Counted from the stretch's first letter, positions 44,466 to 53,720 are shown. The stretch is DNA of 64,000 bases from CAZOWL01 sp964583605 (GCA_964583605.1 CAZOWL010000001.1:217756-281755), one strand, 5' to 3'. Notes: generated by a model not told the origin, from the sequence alone. Numbers and translations are program-made.

Positions 44466-46810
44466 GCCCGGGCGCCCTCCGGCAAGCCCTTCAGGATGCG
44501 CCGTTTCTCGCGGACGCCCCACCAGCGCATGAAGCCGAAAGTGACCACCAGAGTCGCCAGCATGATGCCGATCCAGGTCATCGAGACACTCGGCTGCCGG
44601 GCGAAGATGGCGATCTGATAGAACAAGGTCGCCGTGATATAGGCAATGCCGGTCGTCCAGGCTGCGACGAAGGACGTCCAGCCCGCGTTCGTCTCTCGGT
44701 ACACCGCGGCCAACGCGGCGGTACAGGGGAAGTACAGCAGGATGAAGAGCAGGTAGGCGAAGGCTCCGGCCGTCCCGTCGAACCGGGCCGCCATGGCCCC
44801 GAAGATGCCACCCTCGACCTCCTGCTCTTCGGCGGCAGCAGCCGGATCGCTGACATCGCCAATGCCGACGCCCAGCGGATCGCTCCAGCCTCCAAGCGCG
44901 TTGGCGAGGTTGGCCGGGATGGTGGCAAGGGCCTCGCCGATACCAGCGGACAGGCTGAACGGGGGCTCCTCCTGCAGCTCTTCTCCGGCCGCCGCGGCGT
45001 CGGCAGTAGCCATCGCCGAATACATAGCGTCAAGGGTGCCAACCACGGCCTCTTTCGCAAGCACGCCGGTGAAGATTCCGACGGCAGCAGGCCAATTCTC
45101 CTCGTCGAGACCCATTGGTGAGAAGGCCGGGGCGATGCTTCGTCCGACCTCGCTCAAGACCGAGCGGTCGCTGTCCTCGTTGCCGAAGCTGCCGTCGGTT
45201 CCCAGGGCGTTCAAGAAGTTCAGCACCAGCACCATCGGCACGATGATCTTGCCGGCGCGGAAAATGAAGCTCTTGGTGCGGTCCCAGGCGCGGATCAACA
45301 CGCCCTTGACGGTCGGCAGATGATACGGCGGTAGCTCCATCACGAAGGGGCTCGTCTCGCCCCGCAGCAGCGTGTTCTTCATGATCAGCCCGGTCAACAC
45401 CGCCGCCGCGATGCCGATTAGATATAGACCGAAGACGACATTCTGACCGCCGATGGGGAAAAAGGCCGCGGCGAAGAGGGCGTACACCGGTAGCCGCGCG
45501 CCGCAGGACATGAAGGGCGCCATGACGATGGTCATGATGCGGTCGCGGTGCTGCTCGAGCGTGCGGGTGGCCATGATCGCCGGCACATTGCAGCCGAAGC
45601 CGACGATGAGCGGTACAAAGGACTTGCCTGGTAGCCCAACGGCCCGCATCGCGCGGTCCATAACAAAGGCTGCCCGAGCCATGTAGCCGGAATCCTCCAG
45701 CACCGACAGGAAGACGTACAGAAATGCGATCACCGGAATGAAGGTCGCCACCACCTGGATACCGCCGCCGATGCCGTTGGCGATTAGGACCGTCAGCCAT
45801 TCCGGAGAACCGATGCTCGACATCCATTCGCCCAGACCGTCGACGAGCAGCGTGCCGGTGAAGATGTCGAAGAAGTCGATGAACGAGCCGCCGATGTTGA
45901 TGGTAAACATGAACATCAGGTACATGACGGCGAGGAAGATCGGGATGCCGAGCGCCCGATTGAGCATTACCCGGTCGATGCGATCGGACAGATTGCGCGA
46001 GATCTGAGAAGTACGCTTGACCGCCTCGCGGGTGACCCGGCTGGCGAAGCCGTAGCGACCATCGGCAAGCAGGATATCGACGTCATCGGCAAGGCCCAGA
46101 CGAGCCCGATCCAGCTCACCGGCCGAGACCCGCTCACCGGCGATCGCGTGCGCGAGGCCGTCGCCTTCGAGCAGCCGTGTCGCCAACCAGCGCGGGTCGA
46201 CGCCACCGCCGGCGGCGGCGTCGCCGAGCCGCGGCACCAGCGCGGCGATGGCCTGCTCCAGGCCAGCGTCGTAGCGGATCTCGGCATCGGAGACGGGGGG
46301 GGTCTTCACCGCCTGCGCCAAGGCGGACTTGAGTTCCCGGATGCCCTGGCTCTCAACCGCGACGAGCGGGACCACGGGACATCGGAGCTGGCGCGCCAGC
46401 TGGTCCACATCTATCCTCATCCCGGCCGAGGCGGCTACGTCCATCATGTTCAGCGCGACCAGCATGGGCCTGCGCATCTCGAGCAGCTGCGCCGTCAGGT
46501 AGAGATTGCGCTCTAGATTGGACGCATCGACGATGTTGACGATGAGGGCTGCTTCGCCGCCGTGGATGAAGTCGCGCGCGATCTTCTCGTCCAGCGACAC
46601 ATCCTCGCCAGTGACATCAAGGGAGTAAGTGCCGGGCAGATCGACGAGTTCGTACTCGGCCCCCTCGTAACGGTAGAGGCCCGTCTTGCGCTCGACTGTG
46701 ACCCCCGGCCAGTTGCCGACCCGCTGCTTTGCGCCGGTCAGCGCATTGAACAGGGTGGTTTTCCCGCAGTTGGGGTTCCCCACCACGCCGATCACGTACC
46801 GCTTGGTCAT
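44462..46810 (-). CDS. feoB: Ferrous iron transporter FeoB
   Basis: The inner-membrane Fe2+ transporter, 782 residues. The cytosolic G domain has G1 GNPNCGKTTLFN, G2 threonine in GNWPGVT, G3 DLPGTYSL and G4 ALNMMDVA. The membrane part has the conserved cysteine gates GFGCNVPAIMATR and APFMSCGARLPVYALF. FeoA ends at its start by ATGA overlap; feoC follows with overlap. Confidence 0.97.
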   Translation of the reverse strand: MTKRYVIGVVGNPNCGKTTLFNALTGAKQRVGNWPGVTVERKTGLYRYEGAEYELVDLPGTYSLDVTGEDVSLDEKIARDFIHGGEAALIVNIVDASNLERNLYLTAQLLEMRRPMLVALNMMDVAASAGMRIDVDQLARQLRCPVVPLVAVESQGIRELKSALAQAVKTPPVSDAEIRYDAGLEQAIAALVPRLGDAAAGGGVDPRWLATRLLEGDGLAHAIAGERVSAGELDRARLGLADDVDILLADGRYGFASRVTREAVKRTSQISRNLSDRIDRVMLNRALGIPIFLAVMYLMFMFTINIGGSFIDFFDIFTGTLLVDGLGEWMSSIGSPEWLTVLIANGIGGGIQVVATFIPVIAFLYVFLSVLEDSGYMARAAFVMDRAMRAVGLPGKSFVPLIVGFGCNVPAIMATRTLEQHRDRIMTIVMAPFMSCGARLPVYALFAAAFFPIGGQNVVFGLYLIGIAAAVLTGLIMKNTLLRGETSPFVMELPPYHLPTVKGVLIRAWDRTKSFIFRAGKIIVPMVLVLNFLNALGTDGSFGNEDSDRSVLSEVGRSIAPAFSPMGLDEENWPAAVGIFTGVLAKEAVVGTLDAMYSAMATADAAAAGEELQEEPPFSLSAGIGEALATIPANLANALGGWSDPLGVGIGDVSDPAAAAEEQEVEGGIFGAMAARFDGTAGAFAYLLFILLYFPCTAALAAVYRETNAGWTSFVAAWTTGIAYITATLFYQIAIFARQPSVSMTWIGIMLATLVVTFGFMRWWGVREKRRILKGLPEGARA

Positions 46811-47037
46811 GAGCGAAGCTCCACCTGCACAGCCGCGGCCTCATCCCTGCGAAGGCTGAGCTTGAAGCCGCGGACTTGAATCTCGACCGGGTCCCCCATT
46901 GGGGCGACACGAACGACGTTGAGCTCGGTACCGGGGGTCAGCCCCATGGCAAGCAGCTTCTTGCGGTAGCTCCTGCCCGTTTCGGAGTAGCCCGCCACGA
47001 AGCCGGTCTCGCCGACATTCATCTCGCTCAGCTTCAT
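46807..47037 (-). CDS. feoA: Ferrous iron transport protein FeoA (copy adjacent to feoB)
   Basis: A 76-residue SH3-like FeoA: KLSEMNVGETGFVAGY, KLLAMGLTPGTELNVVRVAPMGDPV and VRGFKLSLRRDEA. I start at the ATG at 47,037 because GAGGAA precedes it; a GTG 15 bases upstream is less likely. It overlaps feoB by four bases and would interact with FeoB's G domain. Confidence 0.92.
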   Translation of the reverse strand: MKLSEMNVGETGFVAGYSETGRSYRKKLLAMGLTPGTELNVVRVAPMGDPVEIQVRGFKLSLRRDEAAAVQVELRS

Positions 47038-47077
47038 CGATTCCTCACACACAATCCCAGGACCTTGGCCCTAGAGA

Positions 47078-47335
47078 CTAGGTCTCCGGCGCATAAACCG
47101 GCAGCACCATAATCTTGGTCGCCATGCCACCACCAACCGCGAAGCGGGTCTCCCCTCGGCTGACCAACAGCCCACCGCCCTGGCGTTGCAGAACGACGAG
47201 CTCGCTTCCCACGTTGAGACCGAGATCCGTGAGCCGTCGATCGAGATTGCGCCCGGCGCGGAGTCCGACCACCCGCACGCGAACGCCTTCCTCGGCCATG
47301 GCCAGCGCAATGGGTTTCCGGCTCGGTTCAATCAC
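47078..47335 (-). CDS. Second FeoA-family protein
   Basis: An 85-residue FeoA paralogue, first gene of the feo operon: LDRRLTDLGLNVGSELVVLQRQGGG followed by ETRFAVGGGMATKIMVLPV. The start is GTG at 47,335. Two FeoA proteins per operon is known in several gammaproteobacteria. The gap to the next feoA is 40 bases. Confidence 0.85.
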   Translation of the reverse strand: MIEPSRKPIALAMAEEGVRVRVVGLRAGRNLDRRLTDLGLNVGSELVVLQRQGGGLLVSRGETRFAVGGGMATKIMVLPVYAPET

Positions 47336-47381
47336 GCCCTTCGACTCGCCTGCCCGTCAGCACAAAACACGCCACCAGCAA

Positions 47382-47410
47382 ATTATACTGACAACAATAA
47401 GCTTTCGCAA
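47382..47410 (-). promoter_or_regulatory. Predicted sigma-70 promoter of the feo operon
   Basis: On the minus strand TTGCGA (47,410-47,405) and TATAAT (47,387-47,382, a perfect -10) are 17 bases apart, about 47 bases before the first feoA start. The spacer is AT-rich and might hold a weak Fur site, but I cannot align it convincingly. Confidence 0.6.
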
Positions 47411-47557
47411 CGCGGCCAAGGCTGGCGCCTACCGCAGGTCCGTTCTCACCCGCAAGCATCAACTAAACCACGCGAAGAGCGCAAAGGCTCTGAGAAGGCC
47501 GATCCGAGCTGGTCAGCGCCTGGCTCCTGGGTGGGCCCTTTGCGCTGTTCAAGGTCC

Positions 47558-47612
47558 TAACAATCATGGGGCAAAGCGAGCCACCCCAGATGATGACATG
47601 CCGCCGCGCACC
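47558..47612 (+). repeat. Dispersed repeat, copy 4 (partial)
   Basis: Only the left part is recognisable: TAACAATCATGGGGCAAAGC, GAGCCACCCCAGATGATGACATG, then decay. The right hairpin block is missing or unrecognisable. Confidence 0.7.
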
Positions 47613-47714
47613 AAAATCATGGCAATGCGATTGCTTTGCGTTATTCTTGGCAACCCCAACCCATGGCGCACCTTGCCAGAGAAGGAGCGCCCTACTTTCG
47701 ATTAGAGGAGCGAC

Positions 47715-48749
47715 ATGCCAATGAGACCAGTTTTTCACGCCTTGACCCTCGTTGCCGTGATGGCGAGCCTCGCGCCAGCGGTTCCGGCCTCCGCCGCCGA
47801 TGAAGTCAATGTCTATTCCTCCCGCAAGGAGGAGCTGATCAAGCCAATCCTCGACCGCTTCTCCGAGGAGACCGGCACCCAGGTCAACCTCGTCACCGGC
47901 ACGCCTGAGGCGCTGCTCGAGCGTCTCAAGCGTGAGGGCATCAACTCCCCGGCCGACGTGCTCATCACCGTCGATGCCGGCAACCTACACCGCGCCAAGG
48001 CAGCCGGCATGACCCAGCCCATCGAGTCCGAAGTCCTGACCCAGGTGATCCCGGAAAACTACCGCGACCCCGAAGGAGAATGGGTCGGTCTGACGATGCG
48101 GGCTCGCCCGATCCTCTACGTCAAGGGCAAAGTCGACCCGGCGAGCCTCTCGACCTACGAAGCCCTCGCCGATCCGGAGCTCGAGGGGCGCATCTGTATC
48201 CGCTCCTCGGACAACGTCTACAACCAATCCCTTGTCGCGTCTATAATCGCCGCGAACGGCGTCGCGGCCACCGAGGAATGGGCCAAGGGCCTGGTCACCA
48301 ACATGGCCCGTCCCCCCAAGGGCGGCGACCGGGATCAGATCAAGGCCGCAGCCGCGGGGGAATGCGACCTAGCCATCGCCAACACCTATTACCTCGCCGG
48401 CATGCTCACCGGCGGCTCGGCGGCCGAGCGCACCGCCGCCGAGGTGATTGGCGTCTTCTGGCCCAACCAAGACGGACGCGGTGCCCATGTCAACGTGAGC
48501 GGGGCCGCGGTCACGGCCGCCGCCAAACATCCTGAGGCCGCCATCGAGCTGATCGAGTTCCTCGCCAACCCAGACTCCCAGGCTTGGTACGCGGAGGCCA
48601 ATGGTGAATATCCCGTACGCGAGGACGTGCCCCCGAGCGCGACGCTCGCCGCCTGGGGCGATTTCAAGGCCGACAACCTCAATCTGGCCCGCCTCGGCGA
48701 GCTCAATGCCGAGGCCGTCAAGCTCATGGACCGGGCCGGCTGGCGCTAA
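47715..48749 (+). CDS. fbpA: Fe(3+) ABC transporter periplasmic binding protein
   Basis: A 344-residue binding protein with a signal peptide (VFHALTLVAVMASLAPAVPASAA). The mature start DEVNVYSSRKEELIKPILDRF and YYLAGMLTG are family traits, including the tyrosines that bind Fe3+. The ATG at 47,715 has AGAGGAG 5 bases upstream. Its stop TAA is the first three bases of repeat copy 5. It works with the permease and ATPase downstream. Confidence 0.9.
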   Translation: MPMRPVFHALTLVAVMASLAPAVPASAADEVNVYSSRKEELIKPILDRFSEETGTQVNLVTGTPEALLERLKREGINSPADVLITVDAGNLHRAKAAGMTQPIESEVLTQVIPENYRDPEGEWVGLTMRARPILYVKGKVDPASLSTYEALADPELEGRICIRSSDNVYNQSLVASIIAANGVAATEEWAKGLVTNMARPPKGGDRDQIKAAAAGECDLAIANTYYLAGMLTGGSAAERTAAEVIGVFWPNQDGRGAHVNVSGAAVTAAAKHPEAAIELIEFLANPDSQAWYAEANGEYPVREDVPPSATLAAWGDFKADNLNLARLGELNAEAVKLMDRAGWR

Positions 48750-48871
48750 CGATCATGGGGCGAGCCGAGCCACCCCAGACCATGACATGTCGCCTCGCCC
48801 CTGATCGTTCCCTCACCCCAACCCTCTCCCAGAGGGCGAGGGGGCGAACGTGCTCCGCGAATTTCATGGTA
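48747..48871 (+). repeat. Dispersed ~125-bp repeat, copy 5 (tandem pair, left)
   Basis: Begins TAACGATCATGGGGCGAGC, directly at the stop of the Fe3+ binding protein gene, and ends AATTTCATGG where copy 6 starts. Both hairpin blocks are present. Confidence 0.9.
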
Positions 48872-48995
48872 ACGATCATGGAGCGAGGCGAGCCACCCAA
48901 GATGATGACAAGGTCGCCTTGCCCCTGATCGTTCCCTCATCCCAACCCTTTCCCAGGGGGCGAGGGAGCGAACGTGCTGCGCGGATTTCATTGTA
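48871..48995 (+). repeat. Dispersed ~125-bp repeat, copy 6 (tandem pair, right)
   Basis: Begins AACGATCATGGAGCGAGGCG and ends GGATTTCATTGTAA. It is head-to-tail with copy 5. The permease frame opens inside it at GTG 48,974. Confidence 0.9.
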
Positions 48996-49000
48996 AGCAG

Positions 49001-50713
49001 GTGACCTCGCAGGCAGGCACCGCGCTCGCCCCGCGGGGCGCGGTGCCGCGCACCCCCGCGCCCGCCACACCCGCCCGCAGCGCCGCCCGGCTCTGGACGC
49101 TCGGCAGCCTGGCGCTCGCCCTGCTGCTAGCCACGCCGGTGCTGGTGATCATCGGCTTCGTTCTGCTCCCGGGCAGCGGCAGCTGGTCGCACCTGGCCGC
49201 CACCGTGCTCCCGAGCTACGTAGCCAACTCGCTCCTGCTCGCGTTCGGCGTCGCCATTGGCACCCTGCTCATCGGGGTCAGCACGGCTTGGCTGACCAGC
49301 CTGTGCCAATTCCCCGGGCGCGGGTTCTTCGAATGGGCGCTGCTGCTGCCGATGGCCATGCCGGCCTACATCATCGCCTACACCTACACCGGCATGTTGG
49401 ATTTCGCCGGCCCCCTTCAGACCTGGCTGCGCGACCTCACCGGCTGGCAGCATGGCGACTACTGGTTTCCCGAGGTGCGCTCGCTCGGAGGGGCCGTGGC
49501 CATGCTCACGCTGGTGCTGTACCCCTATGTCTACCTGCTTGCCCGGGCGGCCTTCATCGGCCAATCGGTTTGCGTCCTCGAGGTCGCCCGCACCCTCGGG
49601 AAAGGCCCCTGGGGGACCTTCTTCCAGGTCGCGTTGCCGCTCGCCCGTCCGGCCATCGTCGCCGGCGTCTCGCTGGCGCTGATGGAGACGCTCGCCGACT
49701 ACGGCACCGTGAAGTATTTCGGCGTCCCGACCTTCACCACTGGCATCTTCCGCACCTGGTACGGTCTCGGTGATCCCGTCGGAGCAGCCCAGCTCTCGGC
49801 CCTGCTGCTCAGCTTCGTTCTGGTACTGATCACGCTGGAGCGCTACTCGCGGCGTCGCGCCCGGTATCATCAGACCAGCCAGCGCCACCGCCCGCTGCGC
49901 CGACACAGGCTCGGTGGGCGCATCGCCTGGGCGGCCGTCGCTGCCTGCACCCTACCCCTTGCGCTCGGCTTCGCCGTCCCGGCCACCCAGCTCGCTCTCT
50001 GGGCCTTCACCATCGCGCGCGACGCCTACGACGCGCGCTTCCTCGGCCTGGTGCGCAACAGCCTGGGCCTGGCCACCACCGCAGCCCTCCTCGCTTTAGT
50101 CCCTGCACTGCTGCTCGGCTACAGCAAGCGCCTGCACCCCACCAAGCCGATTCGCGCCGCCGTCCAGATCGCCGGGCTCGGCTACGCCGTTCCCGGCACC
50201 GTCATCGCCATCGGCGTGATCATCCCGCTGGCCTGGCTCGACAATAGCCTGGACGCCTGGCTGCGCACCCACTTCCAGGTCTCCACCGGATTGCTGCTGA
50301 GCGGCACCCTGACCGCCCTGCTGCTCGCCTACCTGGTGCGCTTCCTCGCCGCCTCGCTGCAAACCGTCGAGGCCGGCCTCGGCAAGATTCGCCCCTCGCT
50401 GGACGAGGCCGGACGCTCGCTCGGGTTGACGCCCGCGCAGGTGCTCGGGCACATCCACATGCCTCTGCTGCGCGGCAGCCTGCTGACCGCGATGCTGCTG
50501 GTGTTCGTCGACGTGCTCAAGGAGCTGCCGACCACGCTCATCCTGAGGCCCTTCAACTTCAACACCCTGGCGGTGCGCGCCTTCGAGCTGGCCTCCGACG
50601 AGCGCCTCGCCGACTCGGCCCCGGCGGCGCTCGCCATCGTTGTCGCCGGCTTGATTCCGGTCATCCTGCTCAGCCGCTCTATCACCCGGTCCCGCCATGT
50701 CCAACCCGCTTGA
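49001..50713 (+). CDS. fbpB: Fe(3+) ABC transporter permease
   Basis: An inner-membrane permease of the FbpB type, ~570 residues with about 12 helices and two EAA-like loops (EVARTLGKGPWGTFFQVALPLARPAI and LDEAGRSLGLTPAQVLGHIHMPLLRG). The start is uncertain: the frame opens at GTG 48,974 inside the repeat; I place it at GTG 49,001, just past it, and GTG 49,043 is also possible. None has a strong ribosome site. The end overlaps the ATPase gene by 17 bases. Confidence 0.88.
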   Translation: MTSQAGTALAPRGAVPRTPAPATPARSAARLWTLGSLALALLLATPVLVIIGFVLLPGSGSWSHLAATVLPSYVANSLLLAFGVAIGTLLIGVSTAWLTSLCQFPGRGFFEWALLLPMAMPAYIIAYTYTGMLDFAGPLQTWLRDLTGWQHGDYWFPEVRSLGGAVAMLTLVLYPYVYLLARAAFIGQSVCVLEVARTLGKGPWGTFFQVALPLARPAIVAGVSLALMETLADYGTVKYFGVPTFTTGIFRTWYGLGDPVGAAQLSALLLSFVLVLITLERYSRRRARYHQTSQRHRPLRRHRLGGRIAWAAVAACTLPLALGFAVPATQLALWAFTIARDAYDARFLGLVRNSLGLATTAALLALVPALLLGYSKRLHPTKPIRAAVQIAGLGYAVPGTVIAIGVIIPLAWLDNSLDAWLRTHFQVSTGLLLSGTLTALLLAYLVRFLAASLQTVEAGLGKIRPSLDEAGRSLGLTPAQVLGHIHMPLLRGSLLTAMLLVFVDVLKELPTTLILRPFNFNTLAVRAFELASDERLADSAPAALAIVVAGLIPVILLSRSITRSRHVQPA

Positions 50714-51749
50714 GCTGCGCAGCGTCAGCATCGCCTACGACGGCCCGGCCGTCGTCAGCGACATCTGCCTGACCCTGGAAGCCGGCACTATCGGCGGTCT
50801 CATCGGCCCAAGCGGCTGCGGCAAGTCCACTCTCCTGCGCGCCATCGCCGGCTTCGAGCCAGTGCAGCGCGGCGAGATCCTACTCGACGGGCGCTGCATC
50901 GCGGCCGCCGGCTTCTCGCTACCCCCGGAGAACCGTCGGGTCGGGATGGTGTTTCAGGACCTCGCGCTCTTCCCGCACCGCTCAGTCGCCGGCAACCTCG
51001 CCTTCGGACTCGGCCAACTGCCGCGCCGCGCGCGCCGCGACCGGGTCGAGGCCCTGCTCGATCTGGTCGGGCTCACCGAGGCCGCCGACCTCTACCCGCA
51101 CCAGCTCTCAGGCGGCATGCAGCAGCGTGTCGCACTCGCCCGGGCGCTCGCGCCCGGACCCGCTGTGCTCCTGCTCGACGAGCCCTTCTCCAGTATCGAC
51201 GCCACTCTTCGCGAGCAGCTCGCCGGGGAGGTACGCGAGGTGCTGCGCCGCGAGGGCGTGACCGCCATTCTGGTCACGCACGACCAGCTCGAGGCCTTCG
51301 CGATGGCCGACCGCATCGGCGTCCTGGCCGAGGGTCGGCTGCGTCAGTGGGACACAGCGCTCGGGCTCTACCAAGAACCGGCAGACCGCTTCGTCGCCGA
51401 CTTCATCGGCCAGGGTGCGCTACTCCCCGGCACCGCGCTCGCTGCGCAACAGGTCATGACCGAGCTCGGGTGCGCCAACGCCGTTCGGGCCCATGGTTAT
51501 CCGCCTGGCGCAGCGCTCGAGGTCCTGATCCGCCCCGACGATGTCCTCGACGACCCGGGAGCGCCCTGCCGCGCCACCGTCGTCAACCGCAGATTCCGCG
51601 GCGCCGCCTACCTTTACGACCTGCGCCTAACCAGCGGCCGCCGCGTCGTGAGCCTCATCCCCAGCCAGCGCGAGTACTGTCTTGGCGACGAGATTGGGAT
51701 CAGGCTAGCCGAGCGGGAGATGGCCGTGTTTGCTGCCGCTGACAGGTGA
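50697..51749 (+). CDS. fbpC: Fe(3+) ABC transporter ATPase
   Basis: A 350-residue ABC ATPase that energises ferric iron import. It has Walker A GPSGCGKSTLL, signature LSGGMQQRVALARAL, Walker B VLLLDEPFSSID and the H-loop VTHDQLEA, followed by a C-terminal TOBE-like part (VLIRPDDVLDD). It overlaps the permease gene by 17 bases, so the three genes form one operon. Confidence 0.94.
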   Translation: MSNPLELRSVSIAYDGPAVVSDICLTLEAGTIGGLIGPSGCGKSTLLRAIAGFEPVQRGEILLDGRCIAAAGFSLPPENRRVGMVFQDLALFPHRSVAGNLAFGLGQLPRRARRDRVEALLDLVGLTEAADLYPHQLSGGMQQRVALARALAPGPAVLLLDEPFSSIDATLREQLAGEVREVLRREGVTAILVTHDQLEAFAMADRIGVLAEGRLRQWDTALGLYQEPADRFVADFIGQGALLPGTALAAQQVMTELGCANAVRAHGYPPGAALEVLIRPDDVLDDPGAPCRATVVNRRFRGAAYLYDLRLTSGRRVVSLIPSQREYCLGDEIGIRLAEREMAVFAAADR

Positions 51750-51868
51750 AGGAAGAACCGAAGCGATCCGAAACACACCTTGCCCCGCATCGCAGGAGGG
51801 CTGCCGGCCGAACAGGACGCCTCGATCCGGGGCAGGGCCTCGCTAGCGCCCGGACTTAGGGCCTTGAC

Positions 51869-51996
51869 TCACGATGAAATTCGCGACGCATGCTCGCTCC
51901 CTCGCCCTCTGGGAGAGGGCTGGGGTGAGGGAACGATCAGGGGCGAGGCGACATGTCATCATCTGGGGGTGGCTGACCTCGCCCCATGATCGTTGG
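51869..51996 (-). repeat. Dispersed ~125-bp repeat, copy 7
   Basis: An inverted copy; on the plus strand it begins TCACGATGAAATTCGCG and ends GCCCCATGATCGTTGG. It provides the last residues and stop codon of the FMN reductase. Confidence 0.9.
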
Positions 51997-52603
51997 TCAG
52001 CTCTTGCGCGTCGCACTGGCTCCGTTGGCGAGCCTGGTCCTGCTCGCGGGCCTGTTTCAAAGCCCGGGCATACCACTCCAGCTCGTCCAGGAACGTCGCA
52101 AGCCGGGGCTCGTACGCCGGGTCAAGCGAGGTCCCATCTTCTTCAAACGCATCTTGGACCCTCGGGATCGGGAAGACCGAGGGGATGCTCGACATGCCGA
52201 GCTCCGCCAGCATCGGCCGCAAGGCCATCGCAGCACGCACACCGCCGAAAGATCCCGCCGAATAGCAGACGATCGCGCTCGGCTTGAAGAAGTACTCTTC
52301 GAGAAAGTGGTCGAGCAGGTTGCTCAGCGCCGGCGGGACCGAGTGGTTGTACTCCCCGGAGACGATCAAGAAGGCATCGGCTACCTTGACGCGCTCGGCC
52401 ATGCGTTGCAGGACGTACGGTGCCTCACCCGGCGCATACTCCTTGTACATCTTGTCGAGCAACGGGAGGGTGAATTCCTCAGGATCGATCAGGAAGACAT
52501 CGTGGCCACGCCGACGGCAGGCGTTGGCGACGAACCGGGCGGCCTTGATGCCCTGCCGCGCCGTGCGCACGGACCCGTAGATAACCAATAGATTGAGCTT
52601 CAT
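51959..52603 (-). CDS. NADPH-dependent FMN reductase family protein
   Basis: A 214-residue flavodoxin-fold reductase using NAD(P)H and FMN. KLNLLVIYGSVRTARQG is the phosphate-binding start and IVSGEYNHSVPPALSNLLD the flavin-binding PxYNxxxP/GE-N-like motif; SAGSFGGVRAAMALRP follows. The start ATG at 52,603 fits the family; the frame opens to 52,687. The last ~12 residues (NDHGARSATPR) and the stop come from repeat copy 7. Confidence 0.88.
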   Translation of the reverse strand: MKLNLLVIYGSVRTARQGIKAARFVANACRRRGHDVFLIDPEEFTLPLLDKMYKEYAPGEAPYVLQRMAERVKVADAFLIVSGEYNHSVPPALSNLLDHFLEEYFFKPSAIVCYSAGSFGGVRAAMALRPMLAELGMSSIPSVFPIPRVQDAFEEDGTSLDPAYEPRLATFLDELEWYARALKQAREQDQARQRSQCDAQELTNDHGARSATPR

Positions 52604-52763
52604 CGCAGAGGCCTTTGCTGGTGGCGCAATCGGTGCGCCTAGATCCAGGGGCGGCGCTCCGGACGGCCCAGCCTTGTGGTCGGCCACGACACTCGAGGCG
52701 CGAGCTACGCGGTCCGACGTCGGGCCGGATGGGGCTCATGGCGAGCCCAACACGAGGAGAGAG

Positions 52764-52958
52764 ATGTGGGTCGCCTCGGTCTGGTTCCAGGGCAAAACCT
52801 ACGAGACCCGCGAATCCTCGCTCGATCCCGTGAGGATTCTGCACGGCGAGACAGCGGCTCGTGATGCAGTGGTGGGCGGCTTGCTCGCTAGCCAGCTCCC
52901 CGAAGCGGGCTTGCCAATATGGTCCCGTGCATCCGGACCGCCGAGACCATCACGCTGA
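52764..52958 (+). CDS. Possible small protein
   Basis: A 64-residue frame starting MWVASVWFQGKTYETRESS after a GAGGA ribosome-like site. It overlaps the 3' end of the PilZ gene by nine bases, on the opposite strand. No recognised family; only the ribosome site and reasonable codon use support it. The region 52,604-52,949 holds nothing else that I can support. Confidence 0.35.
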   Translation: MWVASVWFQGKTYETRESSLDPVRILHGETAARDAVVGGLLASQLPEAGLPIWSRASGPPRPSR

Positions 52959-53720
52959 AGCCACCGCCATCCTCGCCACCGAAGGGACCCCCTCACCGCG
53001 GGGCGGCGCCGACGGCCCACCCATCATCCAGGCCATGCCAAACGCCACGACCGCCGCCGACTTGAGCTCCTCCAGCGGGTGCTCGAAACCGAGCTGGAGG
53101 TCGAAGGTCGGCCAGGTAGGATCGGCTTGGGCGCTCACTGGCGTGACCTGCTCGACGCGAGCCCGCAGCCTTAGCGCCTTGTGATCTGAGGTGCCGCCGA
53201 GTATCAGACGGATGCTTTGGCCAAGCTCGTAGCGCTCGAACACTGTCACCGACAGTCGCCCCTCGGCGAGCTCCGCAAGCTTGGACCGCATCTCACTTGG
53301 GTCGCTGAAGAGCACCTCGAGGACCGGCACAAGCAACCCCTTGCGCTCCGTTCCATCGTCGCCGGACTCTTGCAACATCTGGAGCAACTTGTCCAGGAGA
53401 CGCTGATCCGATGTCGACAGGCATGAGAAGCGGGCGGCAACAAGATCCTGCTGATCGTCAAACGGCTCAGTACGCACGACCTCGGCAACGGCCGAGAACT
53501 GATCGCCTTGTGCCCACGGGAAGGTGATCCTTATTTGCCCAGACCGCGGCAGCGCCTGTCGCGGCACCAGGAGACGGACCCCGCCCCATGAGATGTCGTG
53601 ATGCTGCGCCAGAATCGCCGGTCCCTTCTTTCCGACCTCAACCCGCACGGTAATGGCCAGCGGGAACCGGTAATGATTGCGCCGGTCTTGCGCCTCGATC
53701 TGGCTCGACTGCATTGCCAT
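52950..53720 (-). CDS. PilZ-domain protein (c-di-GMP receptor)
   Basis: A 256-residue protein with an N-terminal PilZ domain: the RxxxR motif in RRNHYRF and the D/N-x-S-x-x-G motif in DISWGGVRL, the usual c-di-GMP ligands. The remainder (ARFSCLSTSDQRLLDKLLQML and a second beta-rich part) is not recognised. The ATG at 53,720 is chosen over the open frame to 53,831 because GGGAGAAAAG precedes it and the domain starts soon after. Confidence 0.85.
   Translation of the reverse strand: MAMQSSQIEAQDRRNHYRFPLAITVRVEVGKKGPAILAQHHDISWGGVRLLVPRQALPRSGQIRITFPWAQGDQFSAVAEVVRTEPFDDQQDLVAARFSCLSTSDQRLLDKLLQMLQESGDDGTERKGLLVPVLEVLFSDPSEMRSKLAELAEGRLSVTVFERYELGQSIRLILGGTSDHKALRLRARVEQVTPVSAQADPTWPTFDLQLGFEHPLEELKSAAVVAFGMAWMMGGPSAPPRGEGVPSVARMAVASA

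Larger units (their letters stand above)
47336..47714. other. 379-bp divergent region between Fe2+ and Fe3+ uptake operons
   Basis: Contains a good minus-strand promoter for feo (47,382-47,410), a partial copy of the dispersed repeat (47,558-47,612) and the AGAGGAG ribosome site of the Fe3+ binding protein at its right end. I see no clear Fur box. Confidence 0.5.
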
